Assembly (NCBI GenBank): GCA_945643635.1
Contig: CALZFC010000067.1
Location: 540,501-604,500, forward strand
Direction of reading: 5' to 3'
Length of the DNA: 64,000 nt
From: Allodiplogaster sudhausi
Taxonomy: Eukaryota > Nematoda > Chromadorea > Rhabditida > Diplogasteridae
Below are positions 49,389 to 59,677 of the stretch, one piece after another. Positions within the stretch are counted from its first letter, which is position 1, and every line of letters starts with the position of its first letter. Below the pieces are notes generated by a model. That model had not been told where the DNA came from. It saw only the letters and a list, made by a program, of their open reading frames with translations, and made no database searches. The translations under genes were made by a program, and so were the position numbers.

Positions 49389-49734
49389 TATGACTCTTTT
49401 CTCTTAATTTTTCTCTTATTGCAGCAGCAATATAAGCGATAAAGGATGAAAAATGAAATAAAACTTTTTGTTCGCTCACGTTAAATATTATCTAATAATC
49501 CTTTCAAAAAAGTGTTTTCTTTCTCGATGGATTTTATATTCTTTTAGTGAAAAAGACGCTCTTTTCGTCTTCTTCTCGTTCGTCCTTTCTTTATAAAAAT
49601 TCCTACCGCTTGCAAAGATGATATAGGACTAATAAAAAAAATTTTCAAAATAATTACATATTCGTGAATTCACTGGATTTTTTTTTATTAAGATTAGTGC
49701 ATAATAAAGCAGACTGCTGAATTGGCACTCCGCA

Positions 49735-50840
49735 AACGAGAAAGAAATCGCGTGATCAATTTATGCTGCAAATAGAGTATATCAGGTATCAAAGACTCGG
49801 GAATCCAAAGATAACTCCACCAGTTCACAATGCATGAAGAGAGAAGATAAAGTAAGCACTAGAGATGCAGCTGCAACAAGAGAAAAATTATCCGAAAGGA
49901 ACCATTTTCATAAACCCGCTGGTTTCAGTTGTCTTGAGAGGGCATGTAAGAAATTGTCACTGAAATTTCTATTATTTTGAAGTATTGTGGTTTGCGTAAA
50001 TAAGTCTGTTGCGTCATTGAAGATGATAATTGTGAAGGTACGCCATAAAAAAATAAGCAATTTCTTTTAGTACGCGTATGCATTTAAATTGAATAACAAC
50101 TAACGATATTAGAATTTTTTAATACTTTTTTTTAAAATCTAATCATCAGCCATTTCTTTCAGGTTCTCTGTCACTCGCGTGTTCGCAACAATGAATATTC
50201 GATCCAAAATCACAAAACACTCAAACAATACGATGGGCTTCGGTTTATCGCTTTATTATCATATCCCGCTCCGTATTTTTCCGCTTTTCGTCTGAAGACT
50301 GGGCCAAAGCAACAAGAATGAAACTATTATCATTATTCTTTTATCAATTAATGGAGAAGCGGTTCCAAACAACACAGCGATGGGGCAGTATAGCCACCTG
50401 TTTTATAATGCACTTATCAAGTAAAAGAACGAGATCACGTCAAGTGGCGAGCATCGCAGGTAACAAGGAGTCAAGAAAAATAATGCAAGGACAGAGAACG
50501 ATAGAGAAGAAGGTGAGAGAATGTCGTTTTTTTCGCTTAAAGAATGTAAAATCCAAGTGCAGTTAAAACATGAATAAGTATTTAAAAATTTTAATTTTAT
50601 AAATCCTTCATCATCTTCGCAAGTAATTTTTATGCCTCTGTAGGGAATGTGAAAAAAACTTTTCTCCTTTTTCTCGAACTCGTTTATCTTTGTTTTCTTT
50701 CCTTTTATGCTCTCGCTCTCTTTCGCTCTCTCTCACTTTATCTCTTTATCTCCCCTCTCTATTCCTTCATCTCTCTATCCCTCCCTCTCATTCTCTCTTT
50801 CACTCTCTTTCTGTGTATATATTCATCTACATATGAATAA
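49735..50840 (-). repeat. Inverted family A unit
   Basis: Reversed blocks run in order from CTGCAAATAGAGTATATCAGG (about 49766) through the inverted diagnostic block at 49914-49948 and the CTCGCGTG block at about 50170, to a CT-form tract at 50700-50815. Forward A sequence (CTTCTCGCTTGGGTCAATCT) resumes at about 50850. Confidence 0.78.
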
Positions 50841-53594
50841 TCATTCTAGTCTTCTCGCTTGGGTCAATCTTCAGAGGAACTTTGGAGAAAGACTTTCGGA
50901 AAAGAAAGTAAAATTCCATCGATATACATACCAGATCCAATTCGCATGCCAATTGTAAGAGTGCGTATTGATGATTCATCGTTGCCGTCGGTCAAGACGC
51001 CTAATAAACGAGCAATGGGATTTATTCGCAAGCCAACCACGCGAGTCCAGAAATACTGATAATAGAAAAAAAATTGATTGAAAAATTGCAATATCAGTTT
51101 TTTTATTCAATTTAAATATGTAGCAGTATGCACATACTATTTGATATTTTATTACATTTATTTAGCGACTATCTCTATACTTATTGTTAGTACCTACAAA
51201 GATGTAGTAAAATTATTTGCAGGCACAGTTCGCATTCCCAACTTAGTCAGAAAAATTCCCGCATGAGTACACAGCACTTGTGAAAATTATGGAAGATTTA
51301 TAAGATTTATTTTATTTTAATTAATTTTTGTATTTTCACTGTAATTGGATTTTATGTGCTTTTATCGAAAAACTACGCTCTTCTCGTCTTTTTCTCAAGT
51401 TCTTTACTTGCTCTGCTCATATGTGAAGAACCCGATTACATATATACATACATATATGATATCTGCAATGCTCTATTTGCAACCTGAATTTATCCCGTGG
51501 TTTTATTTTAGTAAGTTATAAAAGAAAGCTGTCAAATAGAATTCCCGTGTATTTTTTCGGTTCATCGCTCTAATAATTGAAAAATCCACATATCTACCAA
51601 GCTAACTCGATGCGGGGCAGACGTATTATTGATTGAAAAATTCGATATCATTACTTTTTATTCAATTTAATTTTAATACATCTGTATACTAGTATTTTTA
51701 TTGACTATCTTCATCATTAAAACCTTTGATTATTCAATTAAGTTATTTAGAGTATCGGTTCCGTCATGGATCAGAAAATATGAGGTATCAATTTCTTATA
51801 TGCCCTGTCAACAAACTGAAACCAGCGGGTTAAGGAATATTGTTTTTTTCTAATAATTTTCAGCAGCAGCATAACGATAAATATGTATGCTTACACACTT
51901 CGGTTATTTGACAAATATTGTCAATTAATGTTTTCAAAATATTCATATCGAATAAAAAAAATTACATAGGATTTTGAAAAGTAACTGCATAACTATAATT
52001 TGCTTATTGATGACATTCGGTGATGTAGCGCCAGAGAAAACCAAATTGTGTGGGAAAAATATTTTGTCTAGACATTACATTATCAAGTATTTTTCCTTAT
52101 TAATAGAAAGGGAAAGCCGTGGGTGAATTGCTGAACAGACAGAGAGAGACAGAGAAAGAGAAAGAGCGAGAGAGTAAGAGATTGCTTAAAATTAAAGAAA
52201 GCAAAAAGATATACGATTTCAAGAGAAACAGGAGAAAAATTTTTTTTGTTCGCATTCCCAAACAGAGGTACAAAAGCTTCTCTAGTTCTTGCTTTACCTT
52301 CTTTATTCATTTATTATTAACTCGATTATATGATACCTGTAATGCTCTTTAAGTGTAGCCTGAATTGATTCCGCGTTTTTATTTGCTTAGTACATTATAA
52401 AAGAAAGCTGTTAATATATGTATGTACCTCCCTTTTCATCTGTCGAATCTTACAATTAATCATTTCGTCGCTCTAATAATTGAAAAAATATCAATAATCA
52501 CTCCCTTCGTGTCGCTTGGGTCCAGTTTTCGGACCGGCTAGCAACAAACTAGGAATAAGAAAGAGTGTGTATAATTGTATATCGATTATTCATCGTCGCA
52601 AAAAGACGAGTGATAGAGAAATTGAAAGGACTGGTTAATGAATAAAACAATTATTAAAAACTTCCAATGTCGAATCTTCAGCAACAGCACAAAGGATAAA
52701 TATGTTTAAAAAACTCTCGATTTGTTTGGTTATTATTGTCAAGTAATATGTTCATAATATTACTGATGACATGCGGTGATGTTGCGCTAGAGATGGAAAC
52801 AGCAAGACCGCCCCAGCACAACGTTTATAGGGCCCGTTTCGTCGGCAAGTTCCAAATTTAGCTTTAAAAAAATTTTTGGTGTAGGCGTTACCAAGTATAG
52901 AGATTATAATTACACCTAAAAAAAGTTGGCGCATCCGGCAAAAATTTTCTGATAAGCAGAAAGGAAAAGCCGGGTGAATAGCTAATTTGCTAGGGAGTGA
53001 AAGTGAAAATATAGATTGCGAGTGAGGGAGAGAGAGGGGGAGAAAGAAATGAAGAGAGAAAGATAGATATAGGGGAATAAAGAGAAAGCAGGAGAGAGGC
53101 AGAAAGAGAGATAGAGAGAGAGAGAGCGCTTAAATAAAAAAGAACAACGATAAACGAGTTTGTGAAAAAGGGAGAAAAATTCTTTTTTTTTTGACATTCC
53201 CAGAGGCTTAAACATTCCTTCACGAGTACAATTTTTAAATGATTACTAATTCGTGTTTTCACTGTAATTTGATTTTTTGATCAATCTTTAGTGCTTGCAT
53301 TCATTCTCTGTTCACACATTGTGATGAGCAATCTTCAGCTTCCCGGCAACTTTTTGACGTGGTTTTACTTGATCATTGCGTTATAAAACAGGTAGCAATA
53401 CAAGCTCTACGCTCACAATGTATCGCTCCGAACTTCTAATTAATGAAAAAAGGAAGGCTAATGATAACCGATTACGTCTTGTCGCTTTGGCTCCAGTCTG
53501 CAGAAGAACCCCAGGCCGCTAAGCTGGTCTTCTTTATTGTTCTTCTCCCTAATAAATGACAGAAAGAATCGTATGGACAAAATGGTAGATTAAA

Positions 53595-54600
53595 GGACGC
53601 TGCTGTGATTTATTTTTGAAATTTTATGTTTCTTTTACATCGAAATCTTTACAAGAGATGCATCTAGTGTTCATAACGAACTCTAGTTGGTCAAAAACAT
53701 TTTAACTTTTTTTTAATCTTACGATTAACTATAAATCTAAATGTTCCAAAATTTTAGGAGACATTTAACGTGATACTTAATATTTCTCAATATTCCTTTC
53801 ATTCTTCGATCCTTGTTCAAAACTAAACAAAAAAAAAGCCACAGATAACCATGTTCGCAACTTTTTTTGCGCTTCTATTCTGCCCCTCTTCCTCACACAC
53901 ATGCTCTCTCTCTCTCTCACTCTCTTTCTCTGTTGCCTAGCTCTCTTATTCTCGTTTCTCTCTTTTCTCTCTCGCTCACTCTCACTCGCTCTCTACCTTC
54001 CCGTCGCTTTTGCTCTCGTAAGAAGAACACATGGCTTTACTGTGATACCACTAGAAAGCGGAGATTTCTAATTCGCTGCTTTCGCAACAGAATACAGAAT
54101 AAAGAAAAAAATTTAACAGAGTCATTCCCCGAAAAACATTTAAATTTTTAAATCCCTCACCATAATACATGTAGTAAACAAATTACATTAAACGAAATTA
54201 CTTACATTAGTTAAAAAAAGAAGAATATTTTTTCCTCCTATGAAGCAACCGTGCTGTAAACTTTTTAAATCAATAATATCGCACAGCTTTTTTGCCTCGT
54301 TATCAAAGGTCTCAGGTTCGAATCCCTTCGTGTACTGTTGAGTGGTCAATTGTATATTTCGATCACGAGGAGAGGGCCTCGATTAATTTTCAGACCTTTT
54401 TGACTCAAGATGGAATTTTTTTCCGAATCGCTACGAATGTAAACTTATTGTAAAGTGCGAGAGTTTGAAAGCATGTTTTGTCTCCACATTCACAGCCCGA
54501 TATACAGTTTAAAATGAGTGTTAAGTGAAATTTGCATATTTAAATACGTGCTAATGAGCGGGAATGGTTAGCCTATTTGGAGCAGTTTTTTAAACATTTG
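53595..54600. other. Transition from repeat arrays to gene region, no gene seen
   Basis: Family A fades out near 53594. The stretch holds AT-rich sequence, a CT tract at about 53886-54000 resembling the one at 35640-35700, and no supported coding exon. A perfect tRNA B-box-like GGTTCGAATCC is at about 54317, but no A box or paired arms surround it. Confidence 0.5.
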
Positions 54601-54601
54601 T

Positions 54602-54850
54602 ATGCTTAGGTTTACTTCTCGAGTGTACTCATTCCTTCTCTCATTGTATTTATTTGGAGCCCTTGTTAGTACCAATGGAATGGGAAAGAGCAGGAGTCAG
54701 AGGAGTGGAGAGAGTGAAAGGGGGAGACGACAGAGTGAAAGAAGGAGAAGAGAGGGGGAAGAATGGGCTCGCTTCGATCAGAATTCGGCGAGAACTGCAA
54801 GGAAGCGGAGGAACCAATTAAAAAAAGAACGGTCTTCGAGACTAGATTAA
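54602..54850 (+). CDS. Possible small secreted basic protein
   Basis: An 82-codon ATG-to-stop frame outside the repeat arrays. Residues 1-25 look like a signal peptide: a basic start (MLRFTSR), a hydrophobic core (FLLSLYLFGAL) and a small-residue site (VSTNG). The remainder is very basic and low-complexity (Arg, Lys, Glu, Ser), with clusters such as RRQSERRRREGEEWARFDQN and TARKRRNQLKKERSS. The coding strand is purine-rich here, so the charged tail could be an artefact of a GA-rich tract; the signal-like start is the only argument for a gene. No splice sites, homologue or promoter are recognised, and no function is assigned. Confidence 0.3.
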   Translation: MLRFTSRVYSFLLSLYLFGALVSTNGMGKSRSQRSGESERGRRQSERRRREGEEWARFDQNSARTARKRRNQLKKERSSRLD

Positions 54851-55156
54851 GCTACCATTCATTTATGCCTATGGTTAGTAATAAGACCTAATCTTTTTTT
54901 TAAATTATAACTGAAAATAACTAATACTGCAGAATAAAAGGTGGATCTATCGTAAAAAAAATGAACTGAAATGAAGCACAAGGAGTAGAAAGGAAAACAT
55001 ATGGCCGAAAAAAGGTAATATGTACCAATTGAGCCATGCCTGTTTGCTTTTATCGAGCGATAAAAAAAACAATTAACTGCGGTAGATATGTCATTCTTCA
55101 ATCAAGTTGTCTTACGATATAATGGAAAGGGATATACTATTATTAAGCACCTCCTT

Positions 55157-56399
55157 TTAGTCAACCGCCAGTTCGGTGTACTCGAGATTCTTGAAGGTGG
55201 CGATCATCGTTGAGAGAAGGCAAGCGAACTCGTCGCCATGCACACGCTGTGCCTTCTGCTGCATGTCCTCTGTCGTCAGAAGATCATCGGGGCGGTCCCT
55301 TCAAAAGGGAATAAACTATAGATTGCTCCGTATGTTTTCGGCCGGGCATCGAACCCGGGCCCCTTGGACTACGCAGCGAGCTCCTACGGATTAGGCTATC
55401 GATTAGATGGAATTGCATTATTTAATTTGGTTGTTGTTCGAAGAAACCACGAAGAGAGGGGAACGTTCTACATTGAAGACGCAACCATTTACGTCATTCA
55501 CATCAAACGAACAACAACGATGGACTGACTCATATTCACTATCGACACTCATCTAATTCAGTCAAAATAGATGAATAGCTTCTATGTATTTCTTATCGTC
55601 TTATTACTGTACTCATGCTGATTACGGCATGATAAATTTTCCGAGATGACTAACAGTTCGTGAGCGAAGCTGGGAGAGTCGGTGATCGTCCGAATGTTCG
55701 GGAACAATTTGCTTAGCGCCGCCCACGTTTCCTGCGTAACGACGCAGCCCTTCAGACAAAGCGTCTCCACGGACGCGAATGGCTCCTCAACGGAAAGCGC
55801 TCATCAATCTCGAGTTTAAATGAGTAAAATTGAACTATCTATTAGCTACATTACTAAACTATCTCTTTACAGATGACAACACTTCGAGCTCATCAATTTT
55901 TATGGTTAGTAGAAAAAAAATCTAATTTAATTTTCACAAAACAAATATTATACATATAATAACTATTATAATTGCCAAAAAAGAGAAAGCAATAAAAAAA
56001 AACGAATTTGCTCACATTGACGAGGCTCTGCAGTTCGATGACCCCGATCGTGTTGATGCCGCTAAAATCGACTCTTCGGATTGCCATCGGATTCACGAAG
56101 TCGAGCACCCGAGACCAGGCGGCTTTCACATCCCACAGAGTGCGAACATTGAGCGGGACAGTGGGCACCAGGCGGCGAAGAACGGCGAGGGAAAGCGTGG
56201 AGATTGAGCGACAATGGGGCGACACCGGCTGAAAGACTTTTGAAAATGAATATACATATATATTTTTAACGATATATATACATACATTATCTATATTAAA
56301 TAAATTCTATAGAGTTCACAAAAAAAATACAAATACAAGTTCCGATAATTCATTGAAAAGTGCTTGCCAATAGTCAATCAAAAGAGCGACTTTAATCAT
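55157..56399 (-). CDS. LRR-like C-terminal exons, probably the 3' part of the HEAT-like gene
   Basis: Minus-strand exons: 56337-56399 (MIKVALLIDYWQALFNELSE, donor GTATTTG), 56016-56228 (acceptor TCTTTCAG, donor GTGAGC, 71 codons), a possible 18-bp exon 55871-55888 (LEVLSS), about 55613-55799 and 55157-55298 (terminal, ends ELAVD then TAA). The first two join in phase, as do the last two; the link around the microexon is not resolved. The protein contains RRVDFSGINTIGVIELQSLV and ETLCLKGCVVTQETWAALSK, a spacing that resembles leucine-rich repeats of F-box/LRR proteins. No F-box is visible. The first ATG overlaps the stop of the upstream exon set (AAATGA at 56396-56401), so this is either a separate gene starting there or, more likely, the continuation of that gene after a one-base frameshift. 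Function is unknown. Confidence 0.55.
55334..55405 (-). pseudogene. Degenerate tRNA-like sequence (Pol III A and B boxes)
   Basis: On the minus strand TAGCCTAATCCG resembles an A box, and CCGGGTTCGATGCCCGG forms a perfect 5-bp T-arm with a B box, at nearly canonical spacing. The acceptor strands pair at only about four of seven positions, and the D and anticodon stems are weak, so this is a tRNA relic or the head of a tRNA-derived SINE rather than a working gene. It lies in the intron between exons 55157-55298 and 55613-55799. Confidence 0.45.
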
Positions 56400-59300
56400 T
56401 TCGCAATATTGCTCGCCCATCCTGGAAGGCGCTGCGCGATGCTTTGGAGAAGAGCGACGGGCATCGGGAGCGAGGAGCGAGGCAGCACATCCATCAGGGC
56501 AATCAGCACTCCTGCACAGAAAAGAGGGCTGAGTTTGTGGGATTGCCGCCATATTCATGGCATCAGGCACCCGACACTAGGCGGCTTTCACAGCCCAGAA
56601 GGTATGATAGTGGGGGGAGTCGCAGGGAGCTCTGAAAGTCCACCGTCCTTACACTCTCCATCTTTCTTCCTTTCTCTCTCTCTCATACTCTCTTTCTCCC
56701 TCAAGCTCCTCCTCATCTCTTGTCTACTTCTCCTGTTGCGTATAAAGTTTGTTGTCACATCTCTTTCGATGTAGTAGATAAATAAATAATAGATTAAGAG
56801 AGGAGAGGAGCACTTGCCCCTGCCGAGCATCGCCTCCAATGCTCTAATCCGTTCGGCCTCCGTGAGAAGACCGGTGAAGAGGCGCACGACGGGCTCGATA
56901 AGATACCGTGTGCCCTGAAGCACGGCCTCTGCCGCGTGGATGACGTCCGGCAGGTACTCGTGCTCAAGGAAGCGCGAGAATGAGGAGAATTCGTAAGTGC
57001 TTCGAAATAATTATTAATAATGAAAAATTAATAATACACTGAAAATTCGTCCACTTTTAGAATGTTTAATAATTTGTCCAAAGATTTTTCTATATAATCA
57101 TTCTCCTCATTAAACCACTCATTTTATACGATATTTGTGTCAGCATTTCTTCCTTATACTTATCTCATTGTCAGCTCAGGTGTAAGGTAGGTGAAATAAA
57201 TTAGAGAGAGAGAGAGAATGAAAGAGAGAGAAAGAGAGAGCGACAGAGAGAGAGAATGAGAGAGAGAATGAGAGAGAGAAAGAGAGAGCGAGAGAGATAG
57301 AGAGTGAGAGAGAGAGAGAGAGAGCGAGAATGAGAGATAGAGAGAGAGCGAGAAAAAGAGAGCGAGAGAGAGAGCGAGATAGAGAGAAGAGAGAGAGAGA
57401 GAGAGTGAGGAGAAGTCGTCGACTGACTTCGGCGATGGCGGCGAAAGTTGTGGGGGTCAGGAGATGTTCAATAATTCGCACGCATGACCCGATGACAAAG
57501 AGGCACGGACTCCCGAGGTATGCGCAGGTGTGTCGAACCTTCAGATTAATATCTCGTTAACTGGTCACGTAACTAAATGGGCTACGGTAAATTAGGACTG
57601 TGCAGTCGATGGACTACAGTAGCAGCACACGGAATTGGTGTCGGGCCGGTAACGAATGTGGGAGAAAGTTGCCGATGAGGGCACTTGTAGCTCAGCGCCC
57701 ACATCTTTCCTTACACGCACCTCTTCCCTTACACGAAGAAGACAAACACACCTCTCCTCCATGCTTGTGGAATCTGTGGATGCATTCGATGGTGCCGTTG
57801 AGAAACTGCATAATCGTACCATTGCCGATAAGGGCCCAGTCAGCGAGGATTTCATTCCCGAGATGTTTCACGACGAACTACGTAAACAGAGCCAGGTTAG
57901 GTGTTTAAAACTGGTCAGCGATCGCACACGATTTGCTTCCAAAAAGATCAGAGAGCATTGCTAATTTCTAAATTGCCAACCGCTCTCATTCTCTCCCTTA
58001 TAATCTCTACTATCTCTATTGGCGCAAACAGTTGAAGAGAGGAATAGTGTAGGGAGAAGCGGAAGAAAAAACCCGGCGACACAGGAGACGTTGTCTTGGA
58101 TGGCGCTGATTATAAATGCGTTTGCATCGGTGACCTGCGACCGACGGAAGGAAGTCGCGATGTAGTTCTAAGTAAAAGGTGCGGTTTGCTGAATAATTAA
58201 CGTACATATTTTTTTTTGAGAAACTGCCTAGTGCACATCACGAATGTCTAGCTGTTTCGAGAACTTTGCCATGCCTTCACGAATACGAATTCGAATTGCC
58301 GAAAAAAGCCGTTTCTCGTATGTCTATACGTTTTCATTTATAAAACGTATGTATGTATGCACATACATAGTTGCGACTTTCATCTACTTGTCACAAAAGA
58401 TAAAAGCCCGCAAAATATGGCTGCGTATATTTTATTTACTGTATGTGCTATCTACATACATACGTACTTTCGCAGACAGAGAACCAAATTTTTGAGAGCG
58501 CTCTTTCAAAATTACCTTGATATACTACTGTAGAATCAAGGTGTTTGAGAGTGCGAGAGAGCGAGAGAGTGTGTGATAGACAGAGAGAGAGAGAGAGAGA
58601 GAGAGAGTGAAAGAAAGACAGATCTAAAAGTAAAGGTCTAGAACTAACCGAGTCGCAAGCAAATTCGATAAGGCCGCCCATCATCATTGCGCTCTGGCGG
58701 GTGACGGCCGTCGAGAACAAGGACCGACAGGCGAGATAGAGTTCCTGAGACACCTGGACAAGAGAAGAATGATGAGACGAGCCACATGGACAGAGGCCAA
58801 GATTTATTTTCATGGCCCATTAACTTTCCATGATATACCCAGTGATGTCCAAAACCAGGCCCGGGCTACACTACACCTTTGACTTCTCGTGGTCTTCGTA
58901 TTCTTCAACGTGCTCTACGAGGAGCCCGAGCGATGCACTCAGCTCATCTGGGCCATCGAAGGGAGAGTCGGTAATGTGCGAGAAGCGGCCGATCAGAGAT
59001 GAGCGTAAGTTCGGCAGAAGTGGGTGCTGAAATGAGCAGATATTATTTATATATGTATAGTAATACACAGATTGTATTACTGTTTAAATTTAATGTACAT
59101 ACATATATTTTTCACTCATTATTCACATGCTCGTTCAATTCGCCCGGCTTTCTTCCCTCCTACATATCTTGTTTTTTTGCCCTCCTCAGAGCCCTCCCAC
59201 CATTCTTTCTATTGGTTAGATAGATTGTATTACTGTTAATTCGTTAATATATAGCGATTTCTTTTTAAAAAATCGGTACCATTCAGCTATTTCTACCCTC

Positions 59301-59639
59301 GTGTTCCCCATACAGGCAAACACCATGGGGCGACTTCAATCGAAAAATAATTTTAAAAAACAAACAAATTTTTTCGACCTTATTGTTACTCCTAAAAAAA
59401 ATCTATAAGAACTCTTTTTTTATTCTGCCTTAAAATCCATGCAAATTTCTTCTTCTCTGACAATTGCTCCTGAAATCGCGGTGTGCATTCCATGAACTGC
59501 GAAGCAAATCAGATCCATCATTTGGAAGGCGTTGTCTGCGTCGACCGATTTGAATAGGCGCGCGAACAGAGGCCAGAAGGAGTCCTGAAATTTCGCCCAT
59601 TTAAATCAGACATTTATTCACTTGAAAAAATATATCTTA

Positions 59640-59677
<38 letters not shown>

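Larger units (their letters stand above)
39396..53594 (+). repeat. Family A long tandem repeat array, right block
   Basis: The same blocks as in 1-23913 resume directly after a C-rich transposon that ends at 39394. The diagnostic CCCTGTCAACACAACTGAAA block lies near 41634, 43467, 46676 and 51800, with inverted copies near 43885-43918 and 49914-49948. It is absent between 23.9 and 39.4 kb and after 53.6 kb. Purine tracts belonging to the units lie near 39670-39782, 40425-40555, 42578-42680, 44690-44770, 45545-45665, 52135-52185 and 53005-53130, and in the left block near 121-210, 2940-3045, 4983-5135, 6360-6480, 8490-8612, 11860-11975, 13515-13630, 14815-14935, 15540-15735, 17230-17332, 17850-18038, 19095-19235, 20047-20185 and 22920-23035. 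No gene is visible in this block. Confidence 0.83.

Noticed and set aside
54300..54345. tRNA at the GGTTCGAATCC motif
   Set aside because: The T-stem does not pair beyond two bases and no A box or other arms are present.
57656..57964. 102-codon plus-strand frame (LVESVDAFDGAVEKLHNRTI)
   Set aside because: It is the complement of the minus-strand exon 57752-57877, which has proper splice sites and joins its neighbours in phase.
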